DNA of 41,534 nucleotides, from NCBI RefSeq assembly GCF_013385635.1, contig NZ_JACAPR010000013.1, positions 486,635 through 528,168 of the forward strand, written 5' to 3'. The notes beneath the pieces are model-generated. The model was given only the letters and a program-made list of their open reading frames with translations. It searched no databases and was not told the origin of the DNA. Positions 8,527-16,285 of this stretch are shown here, piece by piece (position 1 is the stretch's first letter; each line of letters opens with the position of its first letter). The translations under genes were made by a program, and so were the position numbers. The DNA is from Pseudomonas gingeri. GTDB taxonomy: Bacteria; Pseudomonadota; Gammaproteobacteria; Pseudomonadales; Pseudomonadaceae.

Positions 8527-8555
8527 TTGACAGTATACATGACAGCGATCATATT
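8527..8555 (+). promoter_or_regulatory. Predicted sigma-70 promoter of the SDR gene
   Basis: TTGACA (8527-8532), a 17-base spacer, then CATATT (8550-8555). The -35 is perfect and the -10 matches four of six consensus bases. It points towards the SDR gene at 8609. GTATAC (8533-8538) and an imperfect dyad at 8539-8552 lie inside the spacer, where a TetR repressor would block RNA polymerase. Confidence 0.65.
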
Positions 8556-8562
8556 TACTAAA

Positions 8563-8578
8563 CATGACATACATCATG
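8563..8578. promoter_or_regulatory. Candidate TetR operator
   Basis: CATGACATACATCATG matches its reverse complement at 12 of 16 positions. It lies just downstream of the predicted promoter for the SDR gene and upstream of the divergent TetR gene. Repeated ATGACA elements nearby (8539-8544, 8564-8569) support a repressor site. Which of the overlapping dyads is used cannot be decided by reading. Confidence 0.45.
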
Positions 8579-8608
8579 ATTAACCCAACGCACCGAGGAT
8601 TACTTGCC

Positions 8609-9391
8609 ATGACCGTCAAACCTGCCGTTCTGATCACAGGCGCTTCCACCGGTATCGGCGCCGTGTATGCCGACCGTTTCGCCAAGCGCGGACACAATCT
8701 GGTCCTGGTTGCCCGGGACAAGGCCCGCATGGATGTCCTGGCCGAACGCCTGCGCGGCGAAACCGGCGTCACGGTGGACGTGTTGCAAGCCGACCTGACC
8801 GATGCCGGCGACCTGGCCCGGATCGAAGCACGGGTCAAGGACGATGCCAGCATCGGTATCCTGGTCAACAACGCCGGGATGAATGGCACCGGCACCTTTA
8901 TCGAGCAGACGCCGGACGTGGTGAGCCAGATCATCAACCTCAACATCACCGCTCTCGCCCGCCTGACCAGCGCCATCACCCCACGCCTGGTCCAGGCCGG
9001 TGGCGGCTCGATCATCAACGTGGCCTCGGTGGTCGGCCTGGCCCCGGAAATCCAGTTGACGGTCTACGGCGCGACCAAGGCCTTCGTACTGTTCCTCAGC
9101 CAGGGGCTGAATATCGAACTGGGCGCCCAGGGCCTGTATGTGCAGGCGGTGCTGCCGTCGGCCACCCGTACCGAAATCTGGGAGCGTTCCGGCAAGCGGG
9201 TCGAGGATCTGTCAGCGGTGATGGAGGTCGACGACCTGGTGGATGCGGCGCTGGTGGGCTTCGATCGCCGTGAAACCGTGACCATTCCACCACTGCCGGA
9301 TGAAGGCCAGTGGCAAGCCCTGGAAGCGGCACGCCTGGCGATGCTGCCGAACTACATGCAAGTGCTGCCGGCGGCGCGTTATCGCAACTGA
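8609..9391 (+). CDS. Short-chain dehydrogenase/reductase (SDR)
   Basis: 260 residues of the classical SDR family, cytoplasmic NAD(P)H-dependent oxidoreductases. The Rossmann motif ITGASTGIG is at the N-terminus and NNAG in the middle. The catalytic serine lies in NVASVVG and the Tyr-Lys pair in YGATK. The arginine in VLVARDKARM after strand beta-2 suggests NADPH. The start at 8609 is chosen because GAGGA lies nine bases upstream and the protein then begins just before the Rossmann fold. The longer reading from 8564 would begin inside the candidate operator. The substrate is unknown. Divergent from and probably repressed by the TetR protein at 7952-8506. Confidence 0.92.
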   Translation: MTVKPAVLITGASTGIGAVYADRFAKRGHNLVLVARDKARMDVLAERLRGETGVTVDVLQADLTDAGDLARIEARVKDDASIGILVNNAGMNGTGTFIEQTPDVVSQIINLNITALARLTSAITPRLVQAGGGSIINVASVVGLAPEIQLTVYGATKAFVLFLSQGLNIELGAQGLYVQAVLPSATRTEIWERSGKRVEDLSAVMEVDDLVDAALVGFDRRETVTIPPLPDEGQWQALEAARLAMLPNYMQVLPAARYRN

Positions 9392-9404
9392 TTCAAGACC
9401 CGCC

Positions 9405-9512
9405 GATCGTTCCCTCGCGCAGCAAAGGCATGCAGCCCGTGACGCTCTGCGTCACAACAGCGGACGCAGAGCGTCCAGAGAGGCATTCCCACGCTGGAGC
9501 GTGGGAACGATC
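9405..9512. repeat. Composite REP-type repeat, copy 1
   Basis: Bounded by GATCGTTCCC and GGGAACGATC, this segment holds three hairpins in a row: GTGACGC/GCGTCAC (9439-9455), GGACGC/GCGTCC (9462-9476) and TTCCCACGCT/AGCGTGGGAA (9486-9507). The last 81 bases (9432-9512) recur at 11026-11105 with one substitution and one single-base gap. The left end is degenerate compared with copy 2. It lies between the convergent SDR and EamA genes. Confidence 0.85.
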
Positions 9513-9513
9513 A

Positions 9514-10407
9514 TCAATGTACGGCAACTCGGCGTGCCCAGGGCGTCCAGCCCTGCTGCATGCCCGCCGCCGCCAGCAGGATCGCGATCACCCCGAGCCA
9601 CTGCAACAGCTCCAGGCGGTGGCCGAAGGCGAACCAGTCGACAAAGATCGCCGCAATCGGATAGATGAACGACAACGCTCCGGTCAGGGCCGTCGGCAAT
9701 TTCTGGATCGCCCCATACAGCAGCACATACATCACGCCGGTGTGGACGATGCCCAGGGTCAGCAGGCTGCCCCAGGCACTGGCCTGCGCCGGCAGTCCTG
9801 ACACATTCGCCCACGGCGCCAGCAACAGCACCCCGGTGCAAACCTGGATCAGCGCGATCAGGTGCGGTGGCGTCCCGACCAGGCGCTTGATGATCAGCGC
9901 GGCAAAGGCATACAGCAGCGCCGCACCCAGCGCCAGACCAATCCCCAGCAGGTAATCGCCGCCACTTTCCCCCTGTTGCCCATGAGCACTGACAATCGCC
10001 AGCATCCCGGCAAAGGCCAGGGTCAACCAGAACAGCTTCTGCGCAGTGATCTTCTCGCCGAGAAACAAGGCGGCCAGGCCCACCAGCATGAAGGGTTGGA
10101 CGTTGTAGACCGCCGTACCGATGGCAATCGACGCCCGCGAATAGGAGGCGAACAACAGCACCCAGTTACCGACGATCGCCACTCCGCTGAGCACCGCCAG
10201 CAGGAAAGTGGTACGGGTCAGGATCCCCGGACGCAGGAAGCCCATGACCGCGCAGATCACCAGCAAGGTCAGCGCGCCGAGCAGGCAACGCCAGAACACC
10301 ACGTCCAGTACCGGCTGGCCGGACACCAGCACGAACCAGCCGATGGTCCCCGAGATCAACATGGCCGCGACCATTTCCAGCGACCCGCGATGCAGTGATT
10401 GATGCAT
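9514..10407 (-). CDS. EamA/DMT-superfamily transporter
   Basis: 297 residues with about ten hydrophobic segments arranged as two EamA repeats. DMT exporters of this type (RhaT/YdcZ/RarD relatives) usually export amino acids or metabolites; the substrate is not visible. The ATG at 10407 is chosen because AAGGAG sits seven bases upstream. A longer reading from 10443 would ignore this site. It is divergent from an Lrp/AsnC regulator at 10540, the standard arrangement for amino-acid exporters controlled by their substrate. Its 3' end abuts composite repeat copy 1. Confidence 0.88.
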   Translation of the reverse strand: MHQSLHRGSLEMVAAMLISGTIGWFVLVSGQPVLDVVFWRCLLGALTLLVICAVMGFLRPGILTRTTFLLAVLSGVAIVGNWVLLFASYSRASIAIGTAVYNVQPFMLVGLAALFLGEKITAQKLFWLTLAFAGMLAIVSAHGQQGESGGDYLLGIGLALGAALLYAFAALIIKRLVGTPPHLIALIQVCTGVLLLAPWANVSGLPAQASAWGSLLTLGIVHTGVMYVLLYGAIQKLPTALTGALSFIYPIAAIFVDWFAFGHRLELLQWLGVIAILLAAAGMQQGWTPWARRVAVH

Positions 10408-10539
10408 GATCAGACTCCTTGGCAGATGAGCAAAGTATGCCAAGCGGGCCTGGCGCTTCTCCAGCGCCTATGACAGGCTGAATGTCGACCTTGCCTTTTT
10501 TATCAAGGCAAAATCTTCCTATCACCTTACGAGGCCGTC

Positions 10540-10977
10540 ATGACTGACGCGATTGACCAACTCTTGCTCGCGGCGCTGATGGAAGACTCGCGACGTTCCC
10601 TCAAGGCCCTGGCGCAGATCAGCGGGCTGTCTTCACCCAGCGTGGCCGAACGCCTGCGCCGTCTGGAAGAGCGCGGGGTGATCAAGGGCTACACCGTCGA
10701 AGTCGAACCCAGGTCCTTCGGTTATCTGTTGCAGGCCATCGTGCGTATCCGCCCGCTGCCGGGCCAGTTGCAGGTGGTGGAACGGCAGATCCAGGCCATC
10801 CCGGAGTTCACCGAGTGCGACAAGGTCACCGGCGACGACTGCTTTATCGCCCGCCTGCATGTGCGCGACATGGAGCAGCTGGATACCCTGCTCGACCGTC
10901 TCAACAGCCATGCCGAGACCAACACGGCCATCGTCAAGAAAAGCCCGATCAAGCGTCGCCTGCCGCCGATGACCTGA
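10540..10977 (+). CDS. Lrp/AsnC-family transcriptional regulator
   Basis: 145 residues, the normal length. The N-terminal helix-turn-helix (about residues 4-55) includes the family pattern SLKALAQISGLSSPSVAERL followed by RRLEERGVIKGYTVEV. The C-terminal RAM/AsnC ligand domain contains VTGDDCFIARLHVRDM. AGG lies close before the ATG at 10540. Divergent from the EamA exporter at 10407 with a 132-base gap, it is probably the exporter's activator, responding to an amino acid (inference). Composite repeat copy 2 follows 20 bases after the stop. Confidence 0.93.
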   Translation: MTDAIDQLLLAALMEDSRRSLKALAQISGLSSPSVAERLRRLEERGVIKGYTVEVEPRSFGYLLQAIVRIRPLPGQLQVVERQIQAIPEFTECDKVTGDDCFIARLHVRDMEQLDTLLDRLNSHAETNTAIVKKSPIKRRLPPMT

Positions 10978-10997
10978 GCCGTCACTGCCCCTTGTTT

Positions 10998-11136
10998 GAT
11001 CGTTCCCACGCTACAGCGTGGGAACGCAGCCCGTGACGCTCCGCGTCACAACAGCGGACGCAGAGCGTCCAGAGAGGCATTCCCACGCGGAGCGTGGGAA
11101 CGATCTAATGATCTACGCTCCAGCGTGGGAACGATC
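10998..11136. repeat. Composite REP-type repeat, copy 2
   Basis: Starts with GATCGTTCCCACGCT paired to AGCGTGGGAAC, then repeats the three hairpins of copy 1 (the 80 bases 11026-11105 match 9432-9512 closely), and ends with a further half unit to 11136. With copy 1 it brackets the EamA-Lrp pair in direct orientation. No transposase of the RAYT type is in the window. Confidence 0.85.
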
Positions 11137-11142
11137 TGCCAC

Positions 11143-11167
11143 CATCGCCGGCAAGCTGGCTCCTACA
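11143..11167 (+). repeat. Single REP element
   Basis: CATCGCCGGCAAGCTGGCTC followed by CTACA matches the REP type seen as inverted pairs at 22491-22574. It is a lone half with one mismatch in the palindromic core, in the 280-base gap before the permease gene. Confidence 0.75.
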
Positions 11168-11257
11168 AGGCTTTCGGCGGGGAATGACGTGGCGAAGGCC
11201 AGGGGCTGGGTTATCATTCACCCATTCCCCTTCACTCGCCTCCGGACACCGCTCCCC

Positions 11258-12313
11258 ATGACTTCGCTCTCCTCCACCGCCCCTGCCCGGGGTTGGTCGC
11301 TCTGGTGGAAACCGCTGCTGTTTCTCGCCATTGCCGCCATCGGCCTGTACTACGTCAAGTGGTCGCCCTACTACGCCAAGGCCTTTGTCGCCGCCGACAG
11401 CCACAGCATCGGCGCTTCGATCATCAACGACAATCCGGCTTCGCCGGTCGCGGCCGCGCTGGCCTATGCCCAGGTGTATTTCCTGGCGATCTGGAAGGCC
11501 GCGGTGCTGGCGGTGATTCTCGGTTCGTTGCTGCAAGTGCTGATTCCCCGGGACTGGCTGCTGCGCCTGTTCGGGCGCGCCGGCTTCGGCTCGACCCTGC
11601 GCGGCGGGCTGTTCGCCCTGCCCGGCATGATGTGCTCATGCTGTGCGGCTCCGGTGGCCGCGGGGATGCGCCGACAGAATGTCTCGGTCGGCGCGGCACT
11701 GGCGTTCTGGATCGCCAACCCGGTGCTCAACCCGGCCACGCTGGTGTTCATGGGTTTTGTGCTGGGCTGGGGCTTCAGTGCGATCCGCCTGGTGGCCGGC
11801 CTGGTGCTGGTGCTCGGGGTGTCGCTGATCGCCCAGCGCATTTCGCGACCTGAAACCCTGCCCGAACCCGCCGTGGAAGCGGTAGTGGAAGCCAGCAACG
11901 CGGACACCCAGGGCTTCTTCGCCCGCTGGGGCAAGACCCTCTGGCAACTGTTCTGGAGCACCATTCCGATCTATATCCTCGCGGTCCTGCTGCTGGGCGC
12001 GGCGCGGGTCTGGCTGTTTCCCCATGTCGACGGTGCGATGGGCAACAGCTTGCTGTGGCTGGTGCCGCTGGCGATCATCGGCACTTTGTTCGTGATTCCG
12101 ACGGCGGCGGAAATCCCCATTGTGCAGACCATGATGACCCTCGGCCTGGGCACCGCCCCGGCCGTCGCGCTGCTGATGACCCTGCCGAGCATCAGCCTGC
12201 CGTCGCTGCTGATGCTGCGCAAGGATTTCGATGCCCGGGTGCTGATCACCGTGGCCGTGCTGACCATGCTGGTGGGGATCGTCAGCGGCCTGGTGGCGGT
12301 GGTGATTCTCTAG
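11258..12313 (+). CDS. Permease of the ArsP/DUF318 (UPF0718) family
   Basis: 351 residues with about eight to nine membrane segments and a charged central loop (about residues 200-220). The first membrane repeat carries GMMCSCCAAPVAAGMRRQ and WIANPVLNPATL; the second half has a related proline-containing stretch, PTAAEIPIVQ. Members with a cysteine pair in this position include ArsP, which exports trivalent organoarsenicals, but no ars gene is nearby and most family members have unknown substrates. The start at 11258 is chosen because the first 80 codons of the longer reading translate the REP repeats. No strong Shine-Dalgarno is visible. Its 3' end is followed by an inverted REP pair. Confidence 0.82.
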   Translation: MTSLSSTAPARGWSLWWKPLLFLAIAAIGLYYVKWSPYYAKAFVAADSHSIGASIINDNPASPVAAALAYAQVYFLAIWKAAVLAVILGSLLQVLIPRDWLLRLFGRAGFGSTLRGGLFALPGMMCSCCAAPVAAGMRRQNVSVGAALAFWIANPVLNPATLVFMGFVLGWGFSAIRLVAGLVLVLGVSLIAQRISRPETLPEPAVEAVVEASNADTQGFFARWGKTLWQLFWSTIPIYILAVLLLGAARVWLFPHVDGAMGNSLLWLVPLAIIGTLFVIPTAAEIPIVQTMMTLGLGTAPAVALLMTLPSISLPSLLMLRKDFDARVLITVAVLTMLVGIVSGLVAVVIL

Positions 12314-12329
12314 ACCCACCGAGGCCCCG

Positions 12330-12403
12330 TGTGGGAGCGGTGCCTGCCCGCGAAGCTTCTGGCGGCCTCCAGGCCCTCTTCGCGGGCAAGCCCGCTCCCA
12401 CAG
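12330..12403. repeat. Inverted REP pair
   Basis: TGTGGGAGCGG at 12330 and CCCGCTCCCACA at the right end form the arms, with CCCGCGAAG and CTTCGCGGG inside. It lies between the convergent permease and mnmH genes and could also serve as a bidirectional terminator or mRNA-stabilising hairpin. Confidence 0.85.
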
Positions 12404-12423
12404 GGGGCATCACCTTCGGATTC

Positions 12424-13518
12424 TCAGGTGGGCCGACGGGCCCTGAGGTACTCCAGCACCGCCGCCTGCTCGCCGGCAAACTCGATCCGCGCGCCCTTGC
12501 TTTCCCGCTGGAACGCATACATCGGATCGTAGTATTCGTTGAGCAGGCCCTGGATCCAGGCGCGGTGCAGGTCGACACTGCCACTGCGTTCCTGCTCCGC
12601 CAGGGCATCGGCCATCAACCCGCGCATGCGCTGATGACGCTCGCCACCCAGGCGCTTGTGGATATTGTCCAGGCTCGCCAGCAACCGCTCGGCGAACAGC
12701 TTGTAACCCTGCTCCCCATGTACCTCGACAAACTCCGCGCAGAGCTGCACCACATAGTCGCGCAGGATCCGCTCGACCCGGCTGTCCAGGCTATCTTCGA
12801 GCCAGACCATGGAGAAGCGCTGCATGCCCTGGTACAGCGCCAGCGGCAAGGCACACCGCCCGACCATGCGACTCTCGTCTTCCAGCACGAACTGTTCGAT
12901 ACCGCGGGCGCGCTTCTTCAGCAGGTCCACGGCCAGGCGATTTTCGAAGTCGATATTGGACGGTTGCCCCGTGGCACGCTTGCCGAAACTGGAGCCGCGA
13001 TGATTGGCGTGCCCTTCCAGGTCGAGGCTGTTGTCCAGTTGGACGATCACGTCGGTCTTGCCGGTGCCGGTCATGCCGCCCAGCAGCACGAAGTCGGCCT
13101 GCGCCACTGTCTGCTCGATACTCTGCAGCAGGAAGGTACGCATGGCCTTGTAGCCGCCCGTCACCCGTGGGTAGTCGATCCCGGCATCCTTGAGCCATTG
13201 CTGGACGATCTGCGAACGCAGGCCGCCACGGAAGCAATACAGCACGCCATCGGGATGGGCCCGGGTGAAATCGGCCCAGACCTGCAGCCGGGCCGCCTTG
13301 ACATCGCCGGACACCAGTTGGTGACCCAGGACAATGGCCGCCTGCTGCCCGTGCTGCTTGTAGCAGGTGCCGACCCGCTGGCGCTCCAGGTCGGTCATCA
13401 ATGGCAGGTTGATCACGCCGGGAAAAGAACCCTTGGCGAACTCGACCGGTGCCCGGGTATCCATCATCGGTACATCGTTGAGAAACAGTTCGCGGTAGTC
13501 GGTGATATCGCCGGGCAT
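12424..13518 (-). CDS. mnmH: tRNA 2-selenouridine synthase
   Basis: 364 residues. MnmH (SelU/YbbB) replaces sulfur in the wobble 2-thiouridine of tRNA-Lys, -Glu and -Gln with selenium, through a geranylated intermediate, using selenophosphate. The N-terminal rhodanese domain has the catalytic cysteine in YCFRGGLRSQ (Cys95). The P-loop GGMTGTGKT is at about 147-155. The ATG at 13516-13518 overlaps the selD stop by one base (TGATG), so translation is coupled to selD, which makes the selenium donor. Upstream in-frame codons to 13668 are inside selD and are not used. No selA, selB or selC was seen in the window. Confidence 0.96.
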   Translation of the reverse strand: MPGDITDYRELFLNDVPMMDTRAPVEFAKGSFPGVINLPLMTDLERQRVGTCYKQHGQQAAIVLGHQLVSGDVKAARLQVWADFTRAHPDGVLYCFRGGLRSQIVQQWLKDAGIDYPRVTGGYKAMRTFLLQSIEQTVAQADFVLLGGMTGTGKTDVIVQLDNSLDLEGHANHRGSSFGKRATGQPSNIDFENRLAVDLLKKRARGIEQFVLEDESRMVGRCALPLALYQGMQRFSMVWLEDSLDSRVERILRDYVVQLCAEFVEVHGEQGYKLFAERLLASLDNIHKRLGGERHQRMRGLMADALAEQERSGSVDLHRAWIQGLLNEYYDPMYAFQRESKGARIEFAGEQAAVLEYLRARRPT

Positions 13519-14552
13519 CAGAGCACCTCTACCGCGTGGCTCTGTCGCTCCACCAACTGGCCGATGGGCTCCAGGGCCAGGCCCAGTTCGGCGGCGACGG
13601 CAAGAAACTCCGCCTGGCCTTCGGCCGTGACCGCCACCAGCAGGCCGCCGCTGGTCTGCGGATCGCACAGCACGCGCTTGTGCAGCTCGCGCAGGGGGCC
13701 GACCTTGCTCGCATAGCTGTCGAAATTGCGCAGCGTGCCGCCCGGAACGCAGCCCTGGTCCAGGTAGTACTCCACCGCCGGCAGGCGCGGCACCTGCTCA
13801 TAGACGATGCGTGCGGTGAGGCCGCTGCCGTCGGCCATCTCCACCAGATGCCCCAACAGGCCGAAACCGGTGACATCGGTCATCGCGGTCACGCCCGCCA
13901 GCTTGCCGAAGCGGCTGCCGGGCTTGTTCAGGGTGCACATCCAGTCGCGGGCCACGCCGACGTCTTCGTTGCGCAGCTTGCCTTTCTTTTCCGCGGTGGT
14001 CAGCACGCCGATGCCCAGGGGCTTGGTCAGGTACAGGGTGCAGCCGGCGGTGGCGGTGTCGTTGCGCTTCATGTGGCGCTTGTCCACCAATCCGGTAACG
14101 GCCAGGCCGAAGATCGGCTCGGGGGCATCGATCGAGTGCCCGCCGGCCAACGGAATACCGGCGGCATCACACACGGCGCGGCCGCCACGGATCACTTCAC
14201 GGGCGATTTCCGGCGCCAAGACGTTCACCGGCCAGCCGAGAATCGCGATGGCCATCAGCGGGTCGCCACCCATGGCGTAGATGTCGCTGATGGCATTGGT
14301 CGCGGCAATCCGGCCGAAATCGAACGGATCGTCGACGATCGGCATGAAAAAATCGGTGGTCGAGACGACGCCGCGTTCTTCGTCAATGGCATACACCGCC
14401 GCGTCGTCGCGCGAAGCGTTGCCGACCCAGAGCTTCGGGTCCAGGTTCTGCGCGCCACTGCCGGCGAGGATCACTTCCAGCACCTGGGGCGAAATCTTGC
14501 AACCACAGCCTGCGCCGTGGCTGTACTGGGTCAGGCGAATCGGTTCGCTCAT
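13518..14552 (-). CDS. selD: Selenide, water dikinase (selenophosphate synthase)
   Basis: 344 residues. SelD makes selenophosphate from selenide and ATP, supplying MnmH and, where present, selenocysteine synthesis. The N-terminal motif GAGCGCKI has the catalytic Cys16 and Lys19, equivalent to Cys17 and Lys20 of the E. coli enzyme, so this is the cysteine form and needs no UGA recoding. The metal/ATP site is seen in GNASRDDAAVY, and the AIRS-type C-terminal domain follows. The ATG at 14552 is preceded by GAGGTG; a longer reading from 14579 adds nine non-conserved residues. Coupled to mnmH through a one-base overlap. Confidence 0.96.
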   Translation of the reverse strand: MSEPIRLTQYSHGAGCGCKISPQVLEVILAGSGAQNLDPKLWVGNASRDDAAVYAIDEERGVVSTTDFFMPIVDDPFDFGRIAATNAISDIYAMGGDPLMAIAILGWPVNVLAPEIAREVIRGGRAVCDAAGIPLAGGHSIDAPEPIFGLAVTGLVDKRHMKRNDTATAGCTLYLTKPLGIGVLTTAEKKGKLRNEDVGVARDWMCTLNKPGSRFGKLAGVTAMTDVTGFGLLGHLVEMADGSGLTARIVYEQVPRLPAVEYYLDQGCVPGGTLRNFDSYASKVGPLRELHKRVLCDPQTSGGLLVAVTAEGQAEFLAVAAELGLALEPIGQLVERQSHAVEVL

Positions 14553-14647
14553 CGGTACACCTCGCAATCTCAAATTCACCGAGTCTAACAGAGCCGCCGT
14601 CGCTCAGCCCGTCCCCCCCATGGCCCAATCGTGAGCATGTCGGGCCC

Positions 14648-14671
14648 GATCGGCGTCCACGGACGCCGATC
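14648..14671. other. Perfect 11-base palindrome upstream of selD and gltP
   Basis: GATCGGCGTCC-AC-GGACGCCGATC, in the 225-base gap between the divergent selD and gltP genes. It has no T-run on either side, so it is not a normal terminator. The bases to its right (14662-14703) translate in one frame to DADPKFNIELRYR and a stop, which resembles the last strand of an outer-membrane barrel and may be a remnant of a lost gene. Confidence 0.5.
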
Positions 14672-14777
14672 CGAAGTTCAACATCGAGCTGCGCTACCGC
14701 TGAACGGCACAAGCGGCGAGCCTCTGCTCACCCCGGCGCCCCGCATCGACCTCTAACAACATGGGAACCCACCTACT

Positions 14778-16103
14778 ATGACCAAGGCAAAACTGAGCCT
14801 CGCCTGGCAGATCGTCATCGGTCTGATCCTGGGCATCGCCGTTGGCGCGCTACTCAATCACTCCGGCGCGGATAAAGCCTGGTGGATCGGCACGATCCTG
14901 CAACCGGCGGGCGACCTGTTTATCCGCCTGATCAAGATGATCGTCATCCCGATCGTCATTTCCTCGCTGATCGTCGGCATCGCCGGGGTCGGCGACGGCA
15001 AGAAGCTCGGGCGTATCGGTTTCAAGACCATGGTCTATTTCGAGGTCATCACCACCCTGGCGATCATTGTCGGGCTGGTCCTGGCCAATCTGTTCCAGCC
15101 GGGTCATGGCATCGACATGAGCCTGCTGGGCACCACCGATATCTCGCAGTACGAGAAAACCACCAGTGAAGTCCAGGCCAACCACGCCTTTATCACCACC
15201 CTGTTGAACCTGGTGCCGTCCAATGTCTTCGCGGCCATCGTGCGCGGCGACATGCTACCGATCATTTTTTTCTCGGTGATGTTCGGCCTGGGCCTGTCGA
15301 GTCTCAAGGACGAGTTGCGCCTGCCCCTGGTGAATGTGCTGGAAGGGGTTTCCCAGAGTATGTTCAAGGTCACGCACATGATCATGCGTTATGCCCCTCT
15401 GGGGGTCTTCGCGCTGATTTCGGTGACCGTCGCCAACTTCGGCTTCGCCTCGCTGTGGCCGCTGGCGCGCCTGGTCAGCCTGGTCTATGCCGCCATCGCC
15501 TTTTTCGGCGTGGTGGTGTTCGGGCTGGTGGCCCGGGCCTGCGGTTTCTCGGTGTTCAAGCTGATGCGGATTCTCAAGGCAGAGATGATCCTCGGCTACT
15601 CCACGGCCAGTTCGGAAACCGTGTTGCCACGGATCATCGAGAAGATGGAAGCCTATGGCGCGCCGCGGGCCATCAGCCGCTTCGTGGTGCCGACCGGCTA
15701 CTCGTTCAACCTCGACGGCTCGACCCTGTACCAGAGCATCGCGGCGGTCTTTATCGCGCAGTTGTACGGTATCGACTTGTCCCTGGGGCAACAGGTCACC
15801 CTGGTGCTGACGCTGATGGTCACGTCCAAGGGGATTGCCGGTGTCCCGGGGGTGTCGTTCGTGGTGCTGCTGGCAACCCTGGGCAGCGTCGGGATTCCGC
15901 TGGAAGGGCTGGCCTTTATCGCCGGGGTCGACCGGATCATGGACATGGCCCGCACCGCCCTGAACATCGTCGGCAATGCCCTGGCGGTGCTGGTCGTGGC
16001 CCGCTGGGAAGGGATGTACGACGATACCGTCGGCGAGCGCTACTGGAAATCGCTGTCGGCGCCGCAACCGGGCGATGATCGGGCGTTTGTTCCGGCGCGT
16101 TAA
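14778..16103 (+). CDS. gltP: Glutamate/aspartate:proton symporter, DAACS family
   Basis: 441 residues, close to E. coli GltP (437). It imports glutamate and aspartate with protons across the inner membrane. Motifs are STASSETVLPRI in HP1, VPTGYSFNLDGSTLYQS in helix 7 and DRIMDMARTALNIVGNA in helix 8, whose Asp, Arg and Asn residues bind the substrate. It is a distinct paralogue of the symporter at 5156-6451, with a longer hydrophilic C-terminal tail. The ATG at 14778 follows a TAACAACAT tract at 14754-14762 that resembles an Hfq/Crc site (weak inference). The substrate assignment rests on family resemblance. Confidence 0.88.
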   Translation: MTKAKLSLAWQIVIGLILGIAVGALLNHSGADKAWWIGTILQPAGDLFIRLIKMIVIPIVISSLIVGIAGVGDGKKLGRIGFKTMVYFEVITTLAIIVGLVLANLFQPGHGIDMSLLGTTDISQYEKTTSEVQANHAFITTLLNLVPSNVFAAIVRGDMLPIIFFSVMFGLGLSSLKDELRLPLVNVLEGVSQSMFKVTHMIMRYAPLGVFALISVTVANFGFASLWPLARLVSLVYAAIAFFGVVVFGLVARACGFSVFKLMRILKAEMILGYSTASSETVLPRIIEKMEAYGAPRAISRFVVPTGYSFNLDGSTLYQSIAAVFIAQLYGIDLSLGQQVTLVLTLMVTSKGIAGVPGVSFVVLLATLGSVGIPLEGLAFIAGVDRIMDMARTALNIVGNALAVLVVARWEGMYDDTVGERYWKSLSAPQPGDDRAFVPAR

Positions 16104-16153
16104 TCGATAGACTGGGGTCGCCTGCGGTTTTCTGTCAACCGTGATGGCCTCTT

Positions 16154-16239
16154 CGCGGGCAAGCCCGGCTCCTACCGTTTTTGTGTCGTACGCAACTTAT
16201 GTGTTCGACGCAGTACTGTAGGAGTCGGGCTTGCCCGCG
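16154..16239. repeat. Inverted REP pair
   Basis: CGCGGGCAAGCCCGGCTCCT continuing into AC at the left and GTAGGAGTCGGGCTTGCCCG continuing into CG at the right are inverted copies with one mismatch, separated by about 42 bases. Located between gltP and the AraC gene. Confidence 0.88.
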
Positions 16240-16285
16240 CAGAACGATAACGCGGTAACCCTGTATGAACGCCAGGAGTCAGCCC

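Noticed and set aside
9405..11167. CRISPR-like array from the repeated palindromes
   Set aside because: Units are unequal, palindromic and without regular spacers; they are REP-type repeats and no cas gene is present.
11018..11257. 80-codon N-terminal extension of the ArsP-type permease
   Set aside because: It translates the composite REP repeats; the membrane protein begins naturally at 11258.
12055..13716. 553-codon open frame antisense across mnmH and selD
   Set aside because: The opposite strand encodes well-recognised MnmH and SelD; this translation has no recognisable motif.
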